Part shown: positions 26,811 to 38,111 of the stretch, one piece after another | Layout of the letters: the number at the start of each line of letters is the position of its first letter | Numbering within the stretch: position 1 is the stretch's first letter | DNA from: Coriaria nepalensis | Lineage: Eukaryota > Streptophyta > Magnoliopsida > Cucurbitales > Coriariaceae | Length of the DNA stretch: 64,000 nucleotides | Reading direction: 5' to 3' | Assembly (NCBI GenBank): GCA_027186245.1 | Contig: CP114496.1 | Coordinates: 2,797,501 to 2,861,500, forward strand | Notes under the pieces: generated by a model | The model's input: only the letters and a program-made list of their open reading frames with translations | The model's database searches: none | Told to the model about the DNA's origin: nothing | Position numbers and translations under genes: made by a program

Positions 26811-28280
26811 TCACACATGTCTATATAAGTCAGTATACATCTTACGCATCCTATCATTATTTATTTCATCTAATGAAAATCCTATCAAATGAAATTTTAT
26901 ATATTTAATTGTATAAACACTACAATCTCTTCCTTTTTTATTTTGTGGTATTTCCATCATTTGTAAATTAAAATCATTATAATTAAAATTCTCATATTTA
27001 TTCTTCAAATTGGGTATTTAGTAGATGAGTTGAGGTAAGATCTTACATTATGCCAAACATATGGGTATGCCTTTAGTTTCATCATGAATAGCTACTCTCA
27101 AATCCATAACGTAGAGAGTCTAGGTATCTAAGTCCACGAATAAGGCCACCCAATGTATATTTTTTAAGTTCAGCTGCATGTACACCTTGGATATATTCTC
27201 CTAAGTAGGGTTTCCAAGCCATTGTGCCATTCTAACTATGTAACTACAACTCAAAATTCAATCGTGTTAAGACATAATAATAAAAATCTAAGATATAAAA
27301 TTTTTACATAAGTCGGATTTTCATGCATACCTAATGAGCAATGAGTCATCTACTTGTTGATACCCATTTGTCACCCCAACCAAAGTCGCACTAAAGAGAT
27401 CTTCCATTATTGCTATGGGCTTCATGTTAATGCAATAAAATAAATTGGGTTAAATTTTTAGTCGCATCCAGATCAACAATAAATATTCATTGATATGCTG
27501 CCAATCAATTTATTAAAATTAGGCTGCATATGTAAAATTATCTATAAATGTGATTGTAATGTTTAATTAAAATCGAGAAATACTCACTATACTTTATAAC
27601 CACTTCCCGTAGAGTCTTAATATCTTAAGAAAATTATTGTCAGCTTGAATTCTCGTTACGAGTTGGACGGTTGCCTCATCTTTACTTGTCTCCCACATCA
27701 TTGCAGCCCCCTTTGTGACCTTATCTGATTTACAATATAGATTAATGTTTATTACATTGTATTTCTAGAGTAGTTTTGGATCAAAAAATAGAGAGTTGAG
27801 TTGTTCCGTATCAATGAATGGGGACTTCAGAAAAGTGTTAGTCTTCATTATTCTCATAAATCGTTGTGAAACTAGCGCCTCATAGGAGGTGTTGTCATCT
27901 CTAGCCACCCATTTAAAAAAAAATCTTAAATAAAGTAATATTCATACTTGATCCCTCTCCCAGATAATCTAAAAAATGGTGTAGACCTTATTTATCATGA
28001 GTTGCTGATGAATTCCATATGTCGTATATAGTATGATCACCTGAGAGATCTACATTAGCGGATGGATAGGCTACAGCCTATATTTCCTCATAGATCAAAT
28101 CGACTTTTTGCTCTAGCCCACCGAATCTATCCTTAAGCCCACTAAATCTCTCTTATAGCCCACCAAATCTCTGCTTCATCTTCTGACCAATAACCTCAAT
28201 CTTGTCTTCAATCCTTTGCATCATATACTACATATCACAATTGACGATCAATGTAGATGGAAAAGCTCGATCTATATAGC
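26811..28280 (-). pseudogene. Ulp1/C48 SUMO-protease-like relic
   Basis: On the minus strand a C48 peptidase tail can be read at 27008-26811 (GRDCSVYTIKYIKFHL, DEINNDRMRKMYTDL). Just upstream and in-frame apart from stops is WVALFVDLD...LYVMDLRVAIHDETK (about 27120-27010). The Asp-Cys pair of the catalytic region is recognisable, with Ser instead of the usual Gly after Cys. Further upstream (27.3-28.3 kb) are weak pieces, including a Gln/Lys-rich coiled-coil-like stretch near 28.1-28.2 kb. Ulp1-like genes of this kind are commonly carried by plant MULEs. It is broken by several stops. Confidence 0.65.
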
Positions 28281-28689
28281 TTATTGATAGGTGAGCCACT
28301 ATATATGTGATGCCTCATTCATCTTTTTGAATAAGAAGCTTCATATACTATCTTTTATAGAGTAATTGTATCATACTAGATATTACTTTGAAACTTGCAT
28401 TTTAATTGCTTGCTTGCAATCTTAAGTTAGATTAACCTAGAAATGATTTTCTAAGCTTTCGTTAGTTATCCATTTAATGTTAAATTAGCAATTATCAATA
28501 TTAAGCCCTATGTCCATATTATATTTAGATGGGCCAAATTTAAATCATTACAAGACCAACTAGCTCTCATCTTATAATCTTGGGCTAAGTAGCTCAATAA
28601 ATGCTGAAATTTGATTAAAATATGTTTTCAGCCTAATTGACCTAAAAAGGAGAAGAGATCAAAAAAAAAATTTCCTTAGTTAGTTTGGC

Positions 28690-29937
28690 ACTTTGGTTCT
28701 AGATTCAGGAGCTTCTTTTCATACCACTGCACACTGAGAAATCATGAATAATTACACAAGCAGTGATTTTGGGAAGGTGTATTTGGCTAATTTTGGTGAA
28801 ACTATGGATATTGTGGGTATAGGAGAAGTGTGTAATAGAGTTCCGAACGGATCTACATGGTCACTAAAAAATGTTTGGCTTTTTTCAAAGTTGATGCGAA
28901 AATTAATTTATGTTGGTCAACTTGATGATGATGATGGCTATGATGTTAATTTCATTACTGGTAAATAGAAGATTTCAAAGGGAGTAATGATAGTAGCCCA
29001 TGGAAGCAAGACAGGTACACTTTATATGACTGAGGGCTTGGACATATAAGTGAGAAGGGAATAAAATTACTTCAGTCCAAGGGAAAAAATCGAAATATGA
29101 AATATGTTTAGCTTGATTTATGTTAAAGTTGTGTAACAGGAAAGCAGAAACGAGTGAGTTTTTTAGAAGATCAAGAAAATGTTCCCATATAAGAAGAGCC
29201 TCAAACTCTAGTCATTGCAGTAAGAAGAACAAATAGGCCATCAAGGTATCACATCGCTATTCATCATTCTCGAATTACATCCTATTAACAAATGGTAGGG
29301 AACCCTAAAACTATGAGGAATCCATAAAGGTTGATGATTCAATAAAATGGGAGCTTGTCATGAAGGATGAGAGAGACTCATTGATGACCAACCATACATG
29401 AAATTTGACTAAACTATCTAAAGGAAAGAAGGCACCACAAACAAAGCCAATGATGATAGAGAAATTGAAGTTGCACACAACTTAATTGGGACTCTTTACT
29501 TGAGGATGAGGAGAGATTACTACTATAGTGGGAGCATTATTCATGAACTTGAAGTAGGTGTTGCTTGTTGGTGGATTAGTCTCCAAGTGGGAGATTGTTA
29601 GTTATGGAACCTAATTACATAGGTATTTTAGGCGGTTCATTTGTTTTTTTTTGGAAAGTAATGTCTCTTATTCGCCCTAGTTTGTTTAAAGTTCAATATG
29701 TTAGTTAGCCTAGAATTAGAGTTCTAGTTCTATTAGATCTCATGAGTGGATTTCTACAAATATAGGTCTAGGGTAGACGTTTCATTATATCTATCATGGC
29801 TGTGATTTGGTTTCTTAATAGAAATTGAGAGTGAAGAATTAACGTTGCTCACATTGAGTGAATTACTATAAATCCATATGTTCTTTATTATTTTCTTTAA
29901 ATATCTGGATAACCTATGTTACGTTTAACCTCTAACA
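28690..29937 (+). mobile_element. Internally deleted Ty1/Copia retrotransposon
   Basis: The left part begins with a Copia protease active-site stretch, LVLDSGASFHTT (about 28693-28730). It continues through an ORF at 28744-28968 (MNNYTSSDFGKVYL) and GAG-pre-integrase-like sequence, with an in-frame TAG. Integrase and most of the reverse transcriptase are missing. A linker-to-RT junction (NRPSRYHI; KWELVMKDERDSLMTNHT) follows at 29.2-29.4 kb, and a shortened C-terminus runs straight into CAAGTGGGAGAT (polypurine tract) and the 3' LTR. No 5' LTR or gag was recognised. Confidence 0.85.
29596..29937 (+). repeat. 3' LTR of the deleted Copia element
   Basis: The LTR starts TGTTAG directly after the polypurine tract AAGTGGGAGAT and ends CTAACA, a perfect 6-bp inverted terminus, 342 bp in all. 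The following host sequence belongs to the hAT relic. Confidence 0.8.
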
Positions 29938-29943
29938 CACATT

Positions 29944-31530
29944 ATATTTGAAATCTATTAAATGTGGAGAAATATGATAGAAAATGGTTTACAATATTCA
30001 AAAGAGTTGGATCAAGTTTTTTATTGTTATTGTAAGTTGTTTAATTCAAAACCTAGTGATGGTCAATTAGCTAATGAAAGAAGTAATGACATAAAATTTC
30101 TTAGTGCTCAACTTAAAAGATATGAAACAACCAATAAACAAACACATTACTAACATGATTAATTTGGTTGATTTCGAAATTATATTATTAGATAATAAAA
30201 TAATTGATCAAAATGTACAAGAACAAATTAACAAAGAGAAAGATCATTGGAAAAAAGTAGCAAGAATTATTGTTGTAGGAAATAATCTTGATAAAAATAA
30301 TTTGGCATTCGATGAACAAATAAAAAGATATGATTGTAATTATTAAAAAAAAAAAAATTAAAGAAGCATAATATTTTTCAATTATACATGATTGTACATC
30401 AAATATAAGTAAGTCATCAAGAATAAATGCCTACTACACTATGTTGATATTATAGTAACTCCAATAAAAATAGAAGAACATCTTATAGTATCATAAAATG
30501 CATTTTTATTGAAGTTACAAAAGGATTATAAAATCTTTATTATAGGACAAAGATATGATAATAGATCTAATATGAAAGGAAAATACTAAGACTTACAAAA
30601 AATTCTTCTTCATATAAAGTCTAGAGCATTTTATGCATCATGTGATTGCCATAGATTTAACCTTATTTTATGCGATATGGCCAATTCATGTCCTCAAACT
30701 ATCTATTTTTTGGAATTGTGAAACGAAAATATTGGTTCTTCTCTTCAACCGATGAGAAATTTTATAAAATAATGCATCGAGTCTAACTCGTAAATCATAT
30801 TGAAAGTGTTAAATTTCAAGCTCCACAAATTAGAGATGCTTTGTATCAAAATTATTTAAAGACCCGAAAATAAATAGTGATGAAGTCAGTTGTTTAGCAA
30901 CTAATGAGATTGGAAATTTTGAGTTTTTACTAGGTATGACTATTTGGTATGATATATTGTTTTCTATTAATTTTGTAAGTAAATATTTACAATCAAAATA
31001 CATATATATCAATGTTGCTATTGATCAATTAAAAAGTCTTATGTCATATTTTAAAAACTATAAAGAAAATGAATTTACATATGCTATGATTTCGGCTAAA
31101 GAGTGCAAATCAAAGAGAAATATATGTTGAATTTCGTAAGAAATGTATAATTCATAGCAAAAAAATATTTTGATGAGAATGATAGATCACAATCTCTAGA
31201 AGAGTGTTTTAGAATCAATTATTTCTTATTAATATATTTGAACAATTTCACATTGATGAAAATATTTTTAGTTATTTATTTTGTGTTAAGAAACTAAAAT
31301 CACTAATTGATGACACAATTAACAAAATAAATTTTATAATTCTTAAACATGATATATCTTTTAATAATTCTAAAATAAATTTTATATATAGAAGAAGGTA
31401 CTCCAATTGATACATTGAATTATATTAGAAGATTAGGTTGTTTTCCAAATGCATGTATAACTTATAGAAGTTGATTAACAATACATGTTATAGAAAGATG
31501 TTCTTCAAATTAAATAAAGTCTTAGGGCAA
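29944..31530 (+). pseudogene. DUF4371 / zf-MYM1-like hAT transposase relic
   Basis: Frame-broken pieces match the plant 'zinc finger MYM-type protein 1-like' transposase family in order. They are: WRNMIENGLQYSKELDQVF with a YCYCKLFN cysteine pair (29962-30153); RYDNRSNMKGKY and RAFYASCDCHRFNLILCDMA (30540-30680); FQAPQIRDAL-like (30815); NFEFLLGMTIWYDILFSINF and VAIDQLKSLMSYF (30910-31130); and a weak tail to about 31.5 kb. There are many stops. The 5' part is missing where the Copia element ends. Confidence 0.75.
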
Positions 31531-31896
31531 ATTACTTATGGATTTTTTGAGTTTTAGTAATATTACAGTAGATCTCTTGAAGTTTTATGAATTATAAGTA
31601 GATCCTCTCAAATTTTTAAAATAATTCTAGTCGACGTTGAAATTAAAATTTAAATAAATTATTTAAAATTTACTAAAATTATAAGCGGATTCTTTAAAAT
31701 TTAAACTAATTTACTTTTTTTTTTCTTTTTTTTTTTTCTGTATAATTATTTGTCTGTTGGGCCAAATCAGTTTAACAGGCCGAATCAAATTACCTGAAGA
31801 TTAAAACAGGCCGAATCAAATTTTTTGAAAGGAATGCACACTTTTATTGCTGTTTCTTTAATCGTTGTTGATCGCATTGGATTCTTGTTCTTTCAG
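31531..31896. other. Non-coding gap before the NHP2 exons
   Basis: AT-rich sequence with two imperfect copies of an 'AGATCCTCTCAAATTT'-like phrase and a polypyrimidine tract (31709-31740). A good acceptor (TTCTTTCAG) ends at 31896. No recognisable first exon for NHP2 was found here. Confidence 0.5.
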
Positions 31897-33050
31897 CTGC
31901 CGGGCACAAATGCTTGAGGCGTGGGGTAAAAGAGGTCGTTAAATCTATAAATCGCAACCATAAAGGGTATTTCTCTTGTATCTTCATGTACTACTTTGTA
32001 TTCTCTCGTGATGACTACTTAGACATATATATATGTATTATCTTGAAAGAAAAAGCCAGCATGGGAAATCCAAGGCAATTTTATATTTATTTTGGGATGA
32101 CTATCTGGATTTTGGCATTTCAATTAGTGAATGGTTTCTCCCTTCTGTTTCTTTTTTTGGTTGCAGATTGTGTGTCATAGCTGGAAACATATCTCCTATA
32201 GACGTCATAACTCATGTCCCAATCTTATGTGAAGAGAAAGACATTCCTTATATATATGTTCCTTCCAAAGAAGTAAGTGTGTGCAGGTTATCCTTTGGAT
32301 TTTCGATTTCTCCTTCTCAATCATAATGATTCTACATCCATGAGGCTTTGACCTGTATATTCATGCATTGGTGTGTTGTGTCTTCGTGTCTGAAAGTTGT
32401 GCTCCTAATAATGCAATGAAAATTTTTATGTTGTGTATCCAATACACACAGATAGAAATCTAAATGTAAATTCAACGCCTCTATTTTGTATGACATGGTG
32501 AAGTCTCTTGAATTGGTATCTTAATCCTCTTGAACGGCAAATTTAAGTTAGTATCTCTTAGGCTCCATTTGGATAAGCTTACTTAACTGAAGTTAGCAAA
32601 ACAAGCGTTTGGAATAACCATATTTTAATTATAGTTAATGTGCCTAAACTTGATATTGGGGGCCCAAACCTGACTTTCGGCCTAACTAGATTAAACTTTG
32701 GCAAGAACTATAACAATCATATTAGCACACAAAAATCAAAGATAGTTTGGAAATAATAGATCCTGCAATGTAGGAATATATGACCCAATATATTTACTCT
32801 ACCATAATTTGCAATTTCTTTGGGGCCCACCTTGCAATATTGTATTCTTCAGAAAATGATATCTTTGTTTGCATAATCTGTCTTCTAGGACCTTGCCAAT
32901 GCGGGGGCCACTAAGAGGCCAACATGCTGTGTTCTAGTACTAACCAATCCTACAAAGGGAGAGCTAGCTCAAGAGGAACAAGATAAGCTTAAAGCGGACT
33001 ATAGCCAGGTTGTAGAAGAAGTATCTCAACTCTTATCTACTCTTTTCTAA
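31897..33050 (+). CDS. NHP2: NHP2-like H/ACA snoRNP protein, first exon not found
   Basis: Three exons, 31897-31966, 32167-32272 and 32889-33050 (stop TAA), join in one clean frame across perfect GT-AG introns. They give the L7Ae/NHP2 RNA-binding domain: [68 protein letters not shown], then a charged tail. In plants NHP2 is about 150-156 residues. Here about 112 are present, and the N-terminal 40 or so (family motif LAPIAKPLAGKK) are absent. The protein family binds the K-turn of H/ACA guide RNAs in nucleolar pseudouridylation complexes and telomerase. The intact frame suggests recent function. Missing exon 1 may lie upstream beyond inserted transposons, be too diverged to see, or be lost (truncated duplicate). 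Confidence 0.85.
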
Positions 33051-33470
33051 ACGATGGAAAAACGTTATGTTGTACTATCACTTTTAGGTCATGTCAGTTA
33101 ATTTCTCCTGAGCAGGTAAAATGTACCTCGTCTTAATCGATACAACGGTTTTCTGTTATATTTATTGTAACTAGTGATGTGGTTTTGGAAATGAGTTGAG
33201 AGAGAGAGCTCGAGCTCAATAGCAAAAATTGATACAACTTGAGAAAACAGTGTAATTTTATATCTTTGGTTTGATTAGAAAGAGCCTAGTGATTGCAACC
33301 TCTGTTTATTAGAATCTATGAAGTTTGGTTATTAATTAGTGACGTAGCATACAAAGGCAAGTAGGGTTCTCCTCCTCGTGGTGAAATGGAATAGTGGGGC
33401 CGATTAGCAAAGTTTTATATAACGTTTTTAGTGTTTATAAAATCAAGAACGAGTTTATGATAATTTTCTA
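33051..33470. other. 3' flank of NHP2
   Basis: Presumed 3' UTR and intergenic DNA. It includes a short (GA)n tract near 33200 and no further ORF of note. Confidence 0.45.
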
Positions 33471-34512
33471 AGGTTAATTATAATTTTAGTTTATGTGTAA
33501 TTTGTCATTTACGAATTCGTGCCTATGTAGTCTTCAATTAATTTTTTTGTCTTTGTGTAATCCAAATGAAGTTTTTTAGTTCTTATGAGTGAATTTCAGA
33601 TAACGGATGTAACACGATTTGACATGTTAAATTATTAAAAAATAATAATTATTCTTTCTTTATTTTCACTTTTCTCTTCTATAATTTATAATTTTCTTTT
33701 ATAATTTAATTTTCTTTTTTTTCTAAATGAAAAGATAGGGAAGAAAAACCTCGTTCAACATTTTGGAAAAAAAAAAGAATCAAAATAATTTAGATTTTTT
33801 GCGAGAAAAATAATCATAATGATTTGATCTCTCAGTAGAATATCTAAATCAAATTGGTCTGATTTTTCACAAGGAATTTGTTTGGATCGATTCAATCTTT
33901 CTTGAAAAATGAGATCCGATCAATCCGATTCTTCCTCGTGATGATTGGATCTAATCGATTTAAACATCCAAAAAGCCCATGGAGAAAATCTAGTTCAAAC
34001 AGTTTTTTTATTCTTTTTACGGATCTATTATATGTAGTTCTTTGCTTGGATCAATCGGATCTCATTTTTCACAAAGAATTAGATTGATGCAATTAGATTC
34101 TTGCAAAATTTTGGATAATTTGACTTAGGTATTTTATGAAGAGATCAAATTGTTCGATCAATTTCTCATAAAAAGTTAGATTGTTTTGATCCTTTTTTAA
34201 TGAAAAAACATATCATAATTTTTTTTAATTTATCTTTTACATGTTTTTCATCTTTTTTTAAATGAAAAATTGGAATAAATGTATAATAAGAAATAAATAG
34301 GTGAGGAAAGTGAAAATGATGAAAGATTAAGGATTAATATATATATTTAATGACGTGACATATTACGTTAGCATACTATATTAATATCGTTATCTGAAAT
34401 CCGATTATAATGATTAAAATATTTTATTTAAACTATACATGAACAAAAAAATTAATTGGCAACTATAAAAGGATGAATTCGTAAAAAGGACGAAAACTAT
34501 AATTAATCTTAC
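33471..34512. repeat. Large foldback element FB3, about 1.04 kb
   Basis: The left end AAGGTTAATTATAATTTTAG matches the reverse complement of the right end (AAGATTAATTATAGTTTTCG). Similarity continues through ACGAATTCGT / ACGAATTCAT, CAATTAATTTTTTTGT, TTTCAGATAACG and the AT-rich inner arms to about 33730 and 34255. The core (33830-34170) has several diverged GATC/ATCGATT-rich repeats. No coding sequence was seen, and no clear target-site duplication was recognised. Confidence 0.75.
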
Positions 34513-35016
34513 TTTCTTATCAATATTTGAACTAATTATTTAAGGGTGTAACTTTTCGTTTATACCTCAAATTTCAAAGTTTGAATGGTTTAACTATTTA
34601 CATCTCGAACTTTAAAATTATATATTAGTTATATTTTAATAAATTATTATCCTTTTTATTGTTAATTATAAAGAAGTTACATCATTCTTGAAATGTAAAG
34701 AATAAAAGAAATGAGAAATTATAATTAAAACCCTGAAGTTTATACTTGAACCCCTTAAAATTTATATAGTTATAAATTTTTTGACCCTACGTTACCCGTT
34801 AATCTTGACCCTCTCTCCTTTGTTCTCTTTCTTTTCCCTTTTCTTCTTCAGATAGAGTGAAGAACGAAGAAATGAAGAAGAAACTCATGTGTGAAGACTC
34901 TCTACAACCTTTTGATTTCAATAAATTCCTCGTCGATTTTGCTCTCAATGAAAAAGAATCTCTAGGGTGAATCTCGATTTCATTTTCATTCAACCCCGCT
35001 ACAACCGCAAGACATA
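34513..35016. other. AT-rich intergenic DNA
   Basis: No gene was recognised. The minus-strand ORF 35026-34799 has no domain that I know. Confidence 0.45.
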
Positions 35017-35190
35017 ATATGAACATAGAAAGATTAAAAATTGGTCAACTATTGAAAGGTTAACACCTTTATAGTTCTAAGTATAATATTTAAAAATAAT
35101 ATGAACATATAAATGTTAAATATTTTGGTTAACTACTGAAAGATAACACTTTTATGGTTCTAAATGTAGTATTTAGATGAGATGTTTAGG
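35017..35190. repeat. Two copies of the 83-bp repeat unit
   Basis: ATATGAACAT begins at 35017 and again at 35099 (82-bp spacing), with matching bodies (TTGGTCAACTATTGAAAGGT ... TATAGTTCTAAGTATAATAT). Period and phrases match the right arm of the head-to-head array at 36.4-37.4 kb, so this is a detached piece of the same family. Confidence 0.7.
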
Positions 35191-35289
35191 TACTTACCCC
35201 TCCCTTCAAAACAATTTTATTTTTTAACCTTCTTCTCATTTTTTTTAATGAATGTCTTTACCGTTTATTTGTTTAAAAAAACTGAAATT

Positions 35290-35960
35290 ACCATTTTTCA
35301 ATGACAGACGCACATTTTTCTTTCTTCTTTATCAGACAGCAGACACACATCTAAGCACGAATCGCTGCTAAAATTGCTTGAAACACACGATTAAAACTTA
35401 CTTACTTACTTACTTGAAACCTAAAATCTAACGTCATTTGTTCTGTTGCTCGAGGTATGTATTAAGTTTTAATTTTTTTAAGATGATATTGGTGAAATGA
35501 AAATGAGACCAATCTCTTTTTTTTTTTTTTCAAATATTGATCTAAATTTTTTTTTTGTTTCTTTGTTTGTTTATTTGTTTTGTAGGAATGGATTCATCTA
35601 TTCCAATTTTGTCGGACAATGAAAGTTGATAGTATGGATGTTAATACGTTTGAAGTAACACAAAATGATATTAGAGTTGTTATCAACAGACGGGAAAAGA
35701 GTTGCACATGTAAGATATTTGACTTGTTGACATATGGGAAGTGAGACAAGATGTGGTAATTGCGGATATTTATGACACAATAGGAAGACTTGTTAGAATA
35801 TGATTCTACCGGTACTAGTTGAAAACACTTTATAATACTATATTTATTATTTATTTTGTAAAAATATTTAGTATCTTTATTTTTATTTTTGTAATAAAAC
35901 AAAGAAAACGAATTGATAGACACTAGTCTAGACCGAAATATTTAGACTGAAATCATGAGT
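35290..35960 (+). mobile_element. Internally deleted derivative of the 23.6-26.6 kb MULE
   Basis: The 5' portion (35340-35590: CTAAAATTGCTTGAA..., CATTTGTT, TTTTTTTTCAAATATTGAT, AGGAAT) aligns with 23655-23880. The 3' portion (35610-35950: GACAATGAAAGTTGATAGT, GATATTAGAGTTGTT, ATTCTACC, ACTAGTCTAGACCGAAAT) aligns with 26015-26610. About 2.1 kb of transposase between them is absent. The remaining coding fragment keeps the SWIM-proximal region and is broken. Confidence 0.75.
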
Positions 35961-36350
35961 TTAGATTGTTAATATAAATTTGACTTTTAATATTAATTGT
36001 GAATTTTAAATTAAATCTTGAATTTGTATTTTTTTATTTCACTTTAATTTTATTTTTCAGTTGTTGAATGAGTTGCATAATTTGATTACACCTAAAATGA
36101 TTTAAATCAACAATAAGATCATAGATTTTTAGTCTATGTACTGAAACACTCTACGGGTCGATGGTTATTCTAAACACCCATCGATGGGGTCATAGAATAA
36201 TTTGATTATATTAGTTGATGGGTCGATGAGGCTTTCGATCCGTAGAGTAAACTAGAAGTTATGCTAGTCTACGGGTTGACAGGGTTGAAGGCCCATTGTT
36301 TGTCGATAGGTTAAATATTTTATTTATGGATTGACATTGATTAATTTTAT
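35961..36350. repeat. TCGATGG-rich segment with inverted ACTCTACGG motif
   Basis: CTCTACGGGTCGATGG near 36150 and CGATCCGTAGAGT near 36236 form an inverted pair around several TCGATGG/CCATCGATGG motifs. A third partial copy (CTACGGGTTGACAGGG) lies near 36272. No coding sequence. It borders the 83-bp array. Confidence 0.5.
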
Positions 36351-36369
36351 TTATGTTAATTTATGTTGA

Positions 36370-37420
36370 ACATTTCTATCATATCCTAATATTTTAACAT
36401 TTAAATTATAACCTAAAGGTCAAACCTTTCTATCATGACCTAATGTTTAAACTTTAGACTTCGAAACCTAAAAGTTGAATTTTTCATCATTCGACCTAAA
36501 GGTCGAACATTTCTATCATAACTCAATGATTAAATATTAGACTTAAAACTATAAAGGTTTCATTTTTCATCATTAGACCTAAAAATAAACATTTTTATCA
36601 TCTCCTAATATTTTAACATTCTACTTAGAACTATAAAGGTTAAATATTTTATCATTATATCTAAGGGTCGAATCCTTCTATTATAACATAGTGTTTAAAG
36701 TTTAGATTTAAAATAATAAAGGTTGATCATTTCATCATTCGACCAAAATGTCGAATCTTTCTATCATGACCTAATGTTTAAATATTAGACTTCGAACCCT
36801 AAAGGTTAAACCTTTATTCATTCTTGAACTTTTCATTATTCAACTTAATCTTTCTATCATGACCTAATTTTTAAATATTCAACTTTGAACCTTAGAGGTT
36901 GAACCTTAAATCTCTCGACCGAAAGGTTTGATAGAAATTTTAGACTTTTAATCATTCAATAGAAAGGTCGACTGATGAAAAGTTCAATGCTTAGGTTCGA
37001 AATTGAATGTATAAACATTAGGTCATGATAGAAATGTTTAACTTTTCGGTTCAATGATGAAAGATTAAACATTTACGGTTCGAAGTCTAATATTTAATTA
37101 TTGGGCTATGATAGAAAGGTTCAACCATTAGATCGAATGATAAAAAGTTCGACTTTTAAGATTCGAAATCTAATATTTAAATATTATGCCATAATAAAAA
37201 AGTTCGATCTTTAGTTCGAATGATCAAAAGTTCAACTTTTAGAGTTCAAAGTCAAATGTTTAAATATTAAGTCATAAGTAGATAAGTTTGACATTTAGGT
37301 TGAATGATAAAACATTTAGCTTTTATAATTCTAAGTAAAATGTGAAAATATTATGATATAATAAAAATATTTAATATTTAAGTTTAATGATAAAAAAGTA
37401 AAACCTTTATGATTTTAAAT
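36370..37420. repeat. Head-to-head 83-bp tandem arrays (foldback FB4)
   Basis: On the left, CTATCAT-type anchors recur at about 36430, 36513, 36595, 36679, 36761 and 36853 (82-84 bp apart, the last 92). On the right, the inverted anchor ATGATAG recurs at about 37025, 37108, 37191, 37274 and 37356 (82-83 bp). The orientation flips near 36920-36960. Each unit contains GACCTAATGTTTAAATATTAG and CTAAAGGTTGAA-type phrases. There is no ORF. The transcript would fold into a long hairpin. Confidence 0.88.
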
Positions 37421-38111
37421 CAAAAAGAAAAATATAAACAAAATATAAAAGAACATAAACTCTCTATTATGATTTTTATCGATCAGATATTCAAAAAAAT
37501 ATTAAGTGTAAGATCTTAAAACTTATTAAATTATTTATCTATTTCTAAACTATTGATTTTCAATTATAATTCTTACTCCGATCGATAAAATGAGAAGTAA
37601 AATAAATAAGAACCGAGGTGAAACGGATTATAAATGGGATCAAATTTGGTCCTAAAATCAAAATAACGCGTTTATGTATTTTCCAGCGTGTTTTTCATTT
37701 TGAAGGTATAATAACATGATACAAAAACTTTTCCAAAACAATTGATTTAGTTTTTGACATTTTCATTAGTGCCGATCTGCCGGATCCAAGTACGTGAGGG
37801 AGATTACCGATAAAACGAAACGAAGTCCAGCTTTTGTATTTCATTAGTTGAGATTTGACTCAGATTTAAGAGACATCCACCTTCCATTTCTCTCCATATA
37901 TGTATGTGTATATATATATATATATATGCGTATTTATTTCAGTGAGAAGAGGTGATTTTCCGTTTCCAAAATTCTCGTGAAAACTACTAGTGAAGCTTCT
38001 TGTCACTAAACCTGATTTCGTTTCACCAGAGAGAGTAAGTAAGAAGAGAAGAGATCGAGGGTTTTTTCAAGATCTGTATGAATTGTTAGCCGCTCGCGGA
38101 GGAGGAGTAGG
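37421..38111 (+). promoter_or_regulatory. Upstream region and 5' UTR of the STK16-like kinase
   Basis: AT-rich sequence with a (TA)n tract (about 37909-37927), likely promoter-proximal. It is followed by GA-rich leader sequence (GAGAGAGTAAGTAAGAAGAG, about 38029) just before the ATG at 38112. No separate gene seen. Confidence 0.5.

Noticed and set aside
36370..37420. CRISPR array suggested by regular spacing
   Set aside because: The units are contiguous and fully repetitive without unique spacers, they invert halfway, and the genome is a plant.
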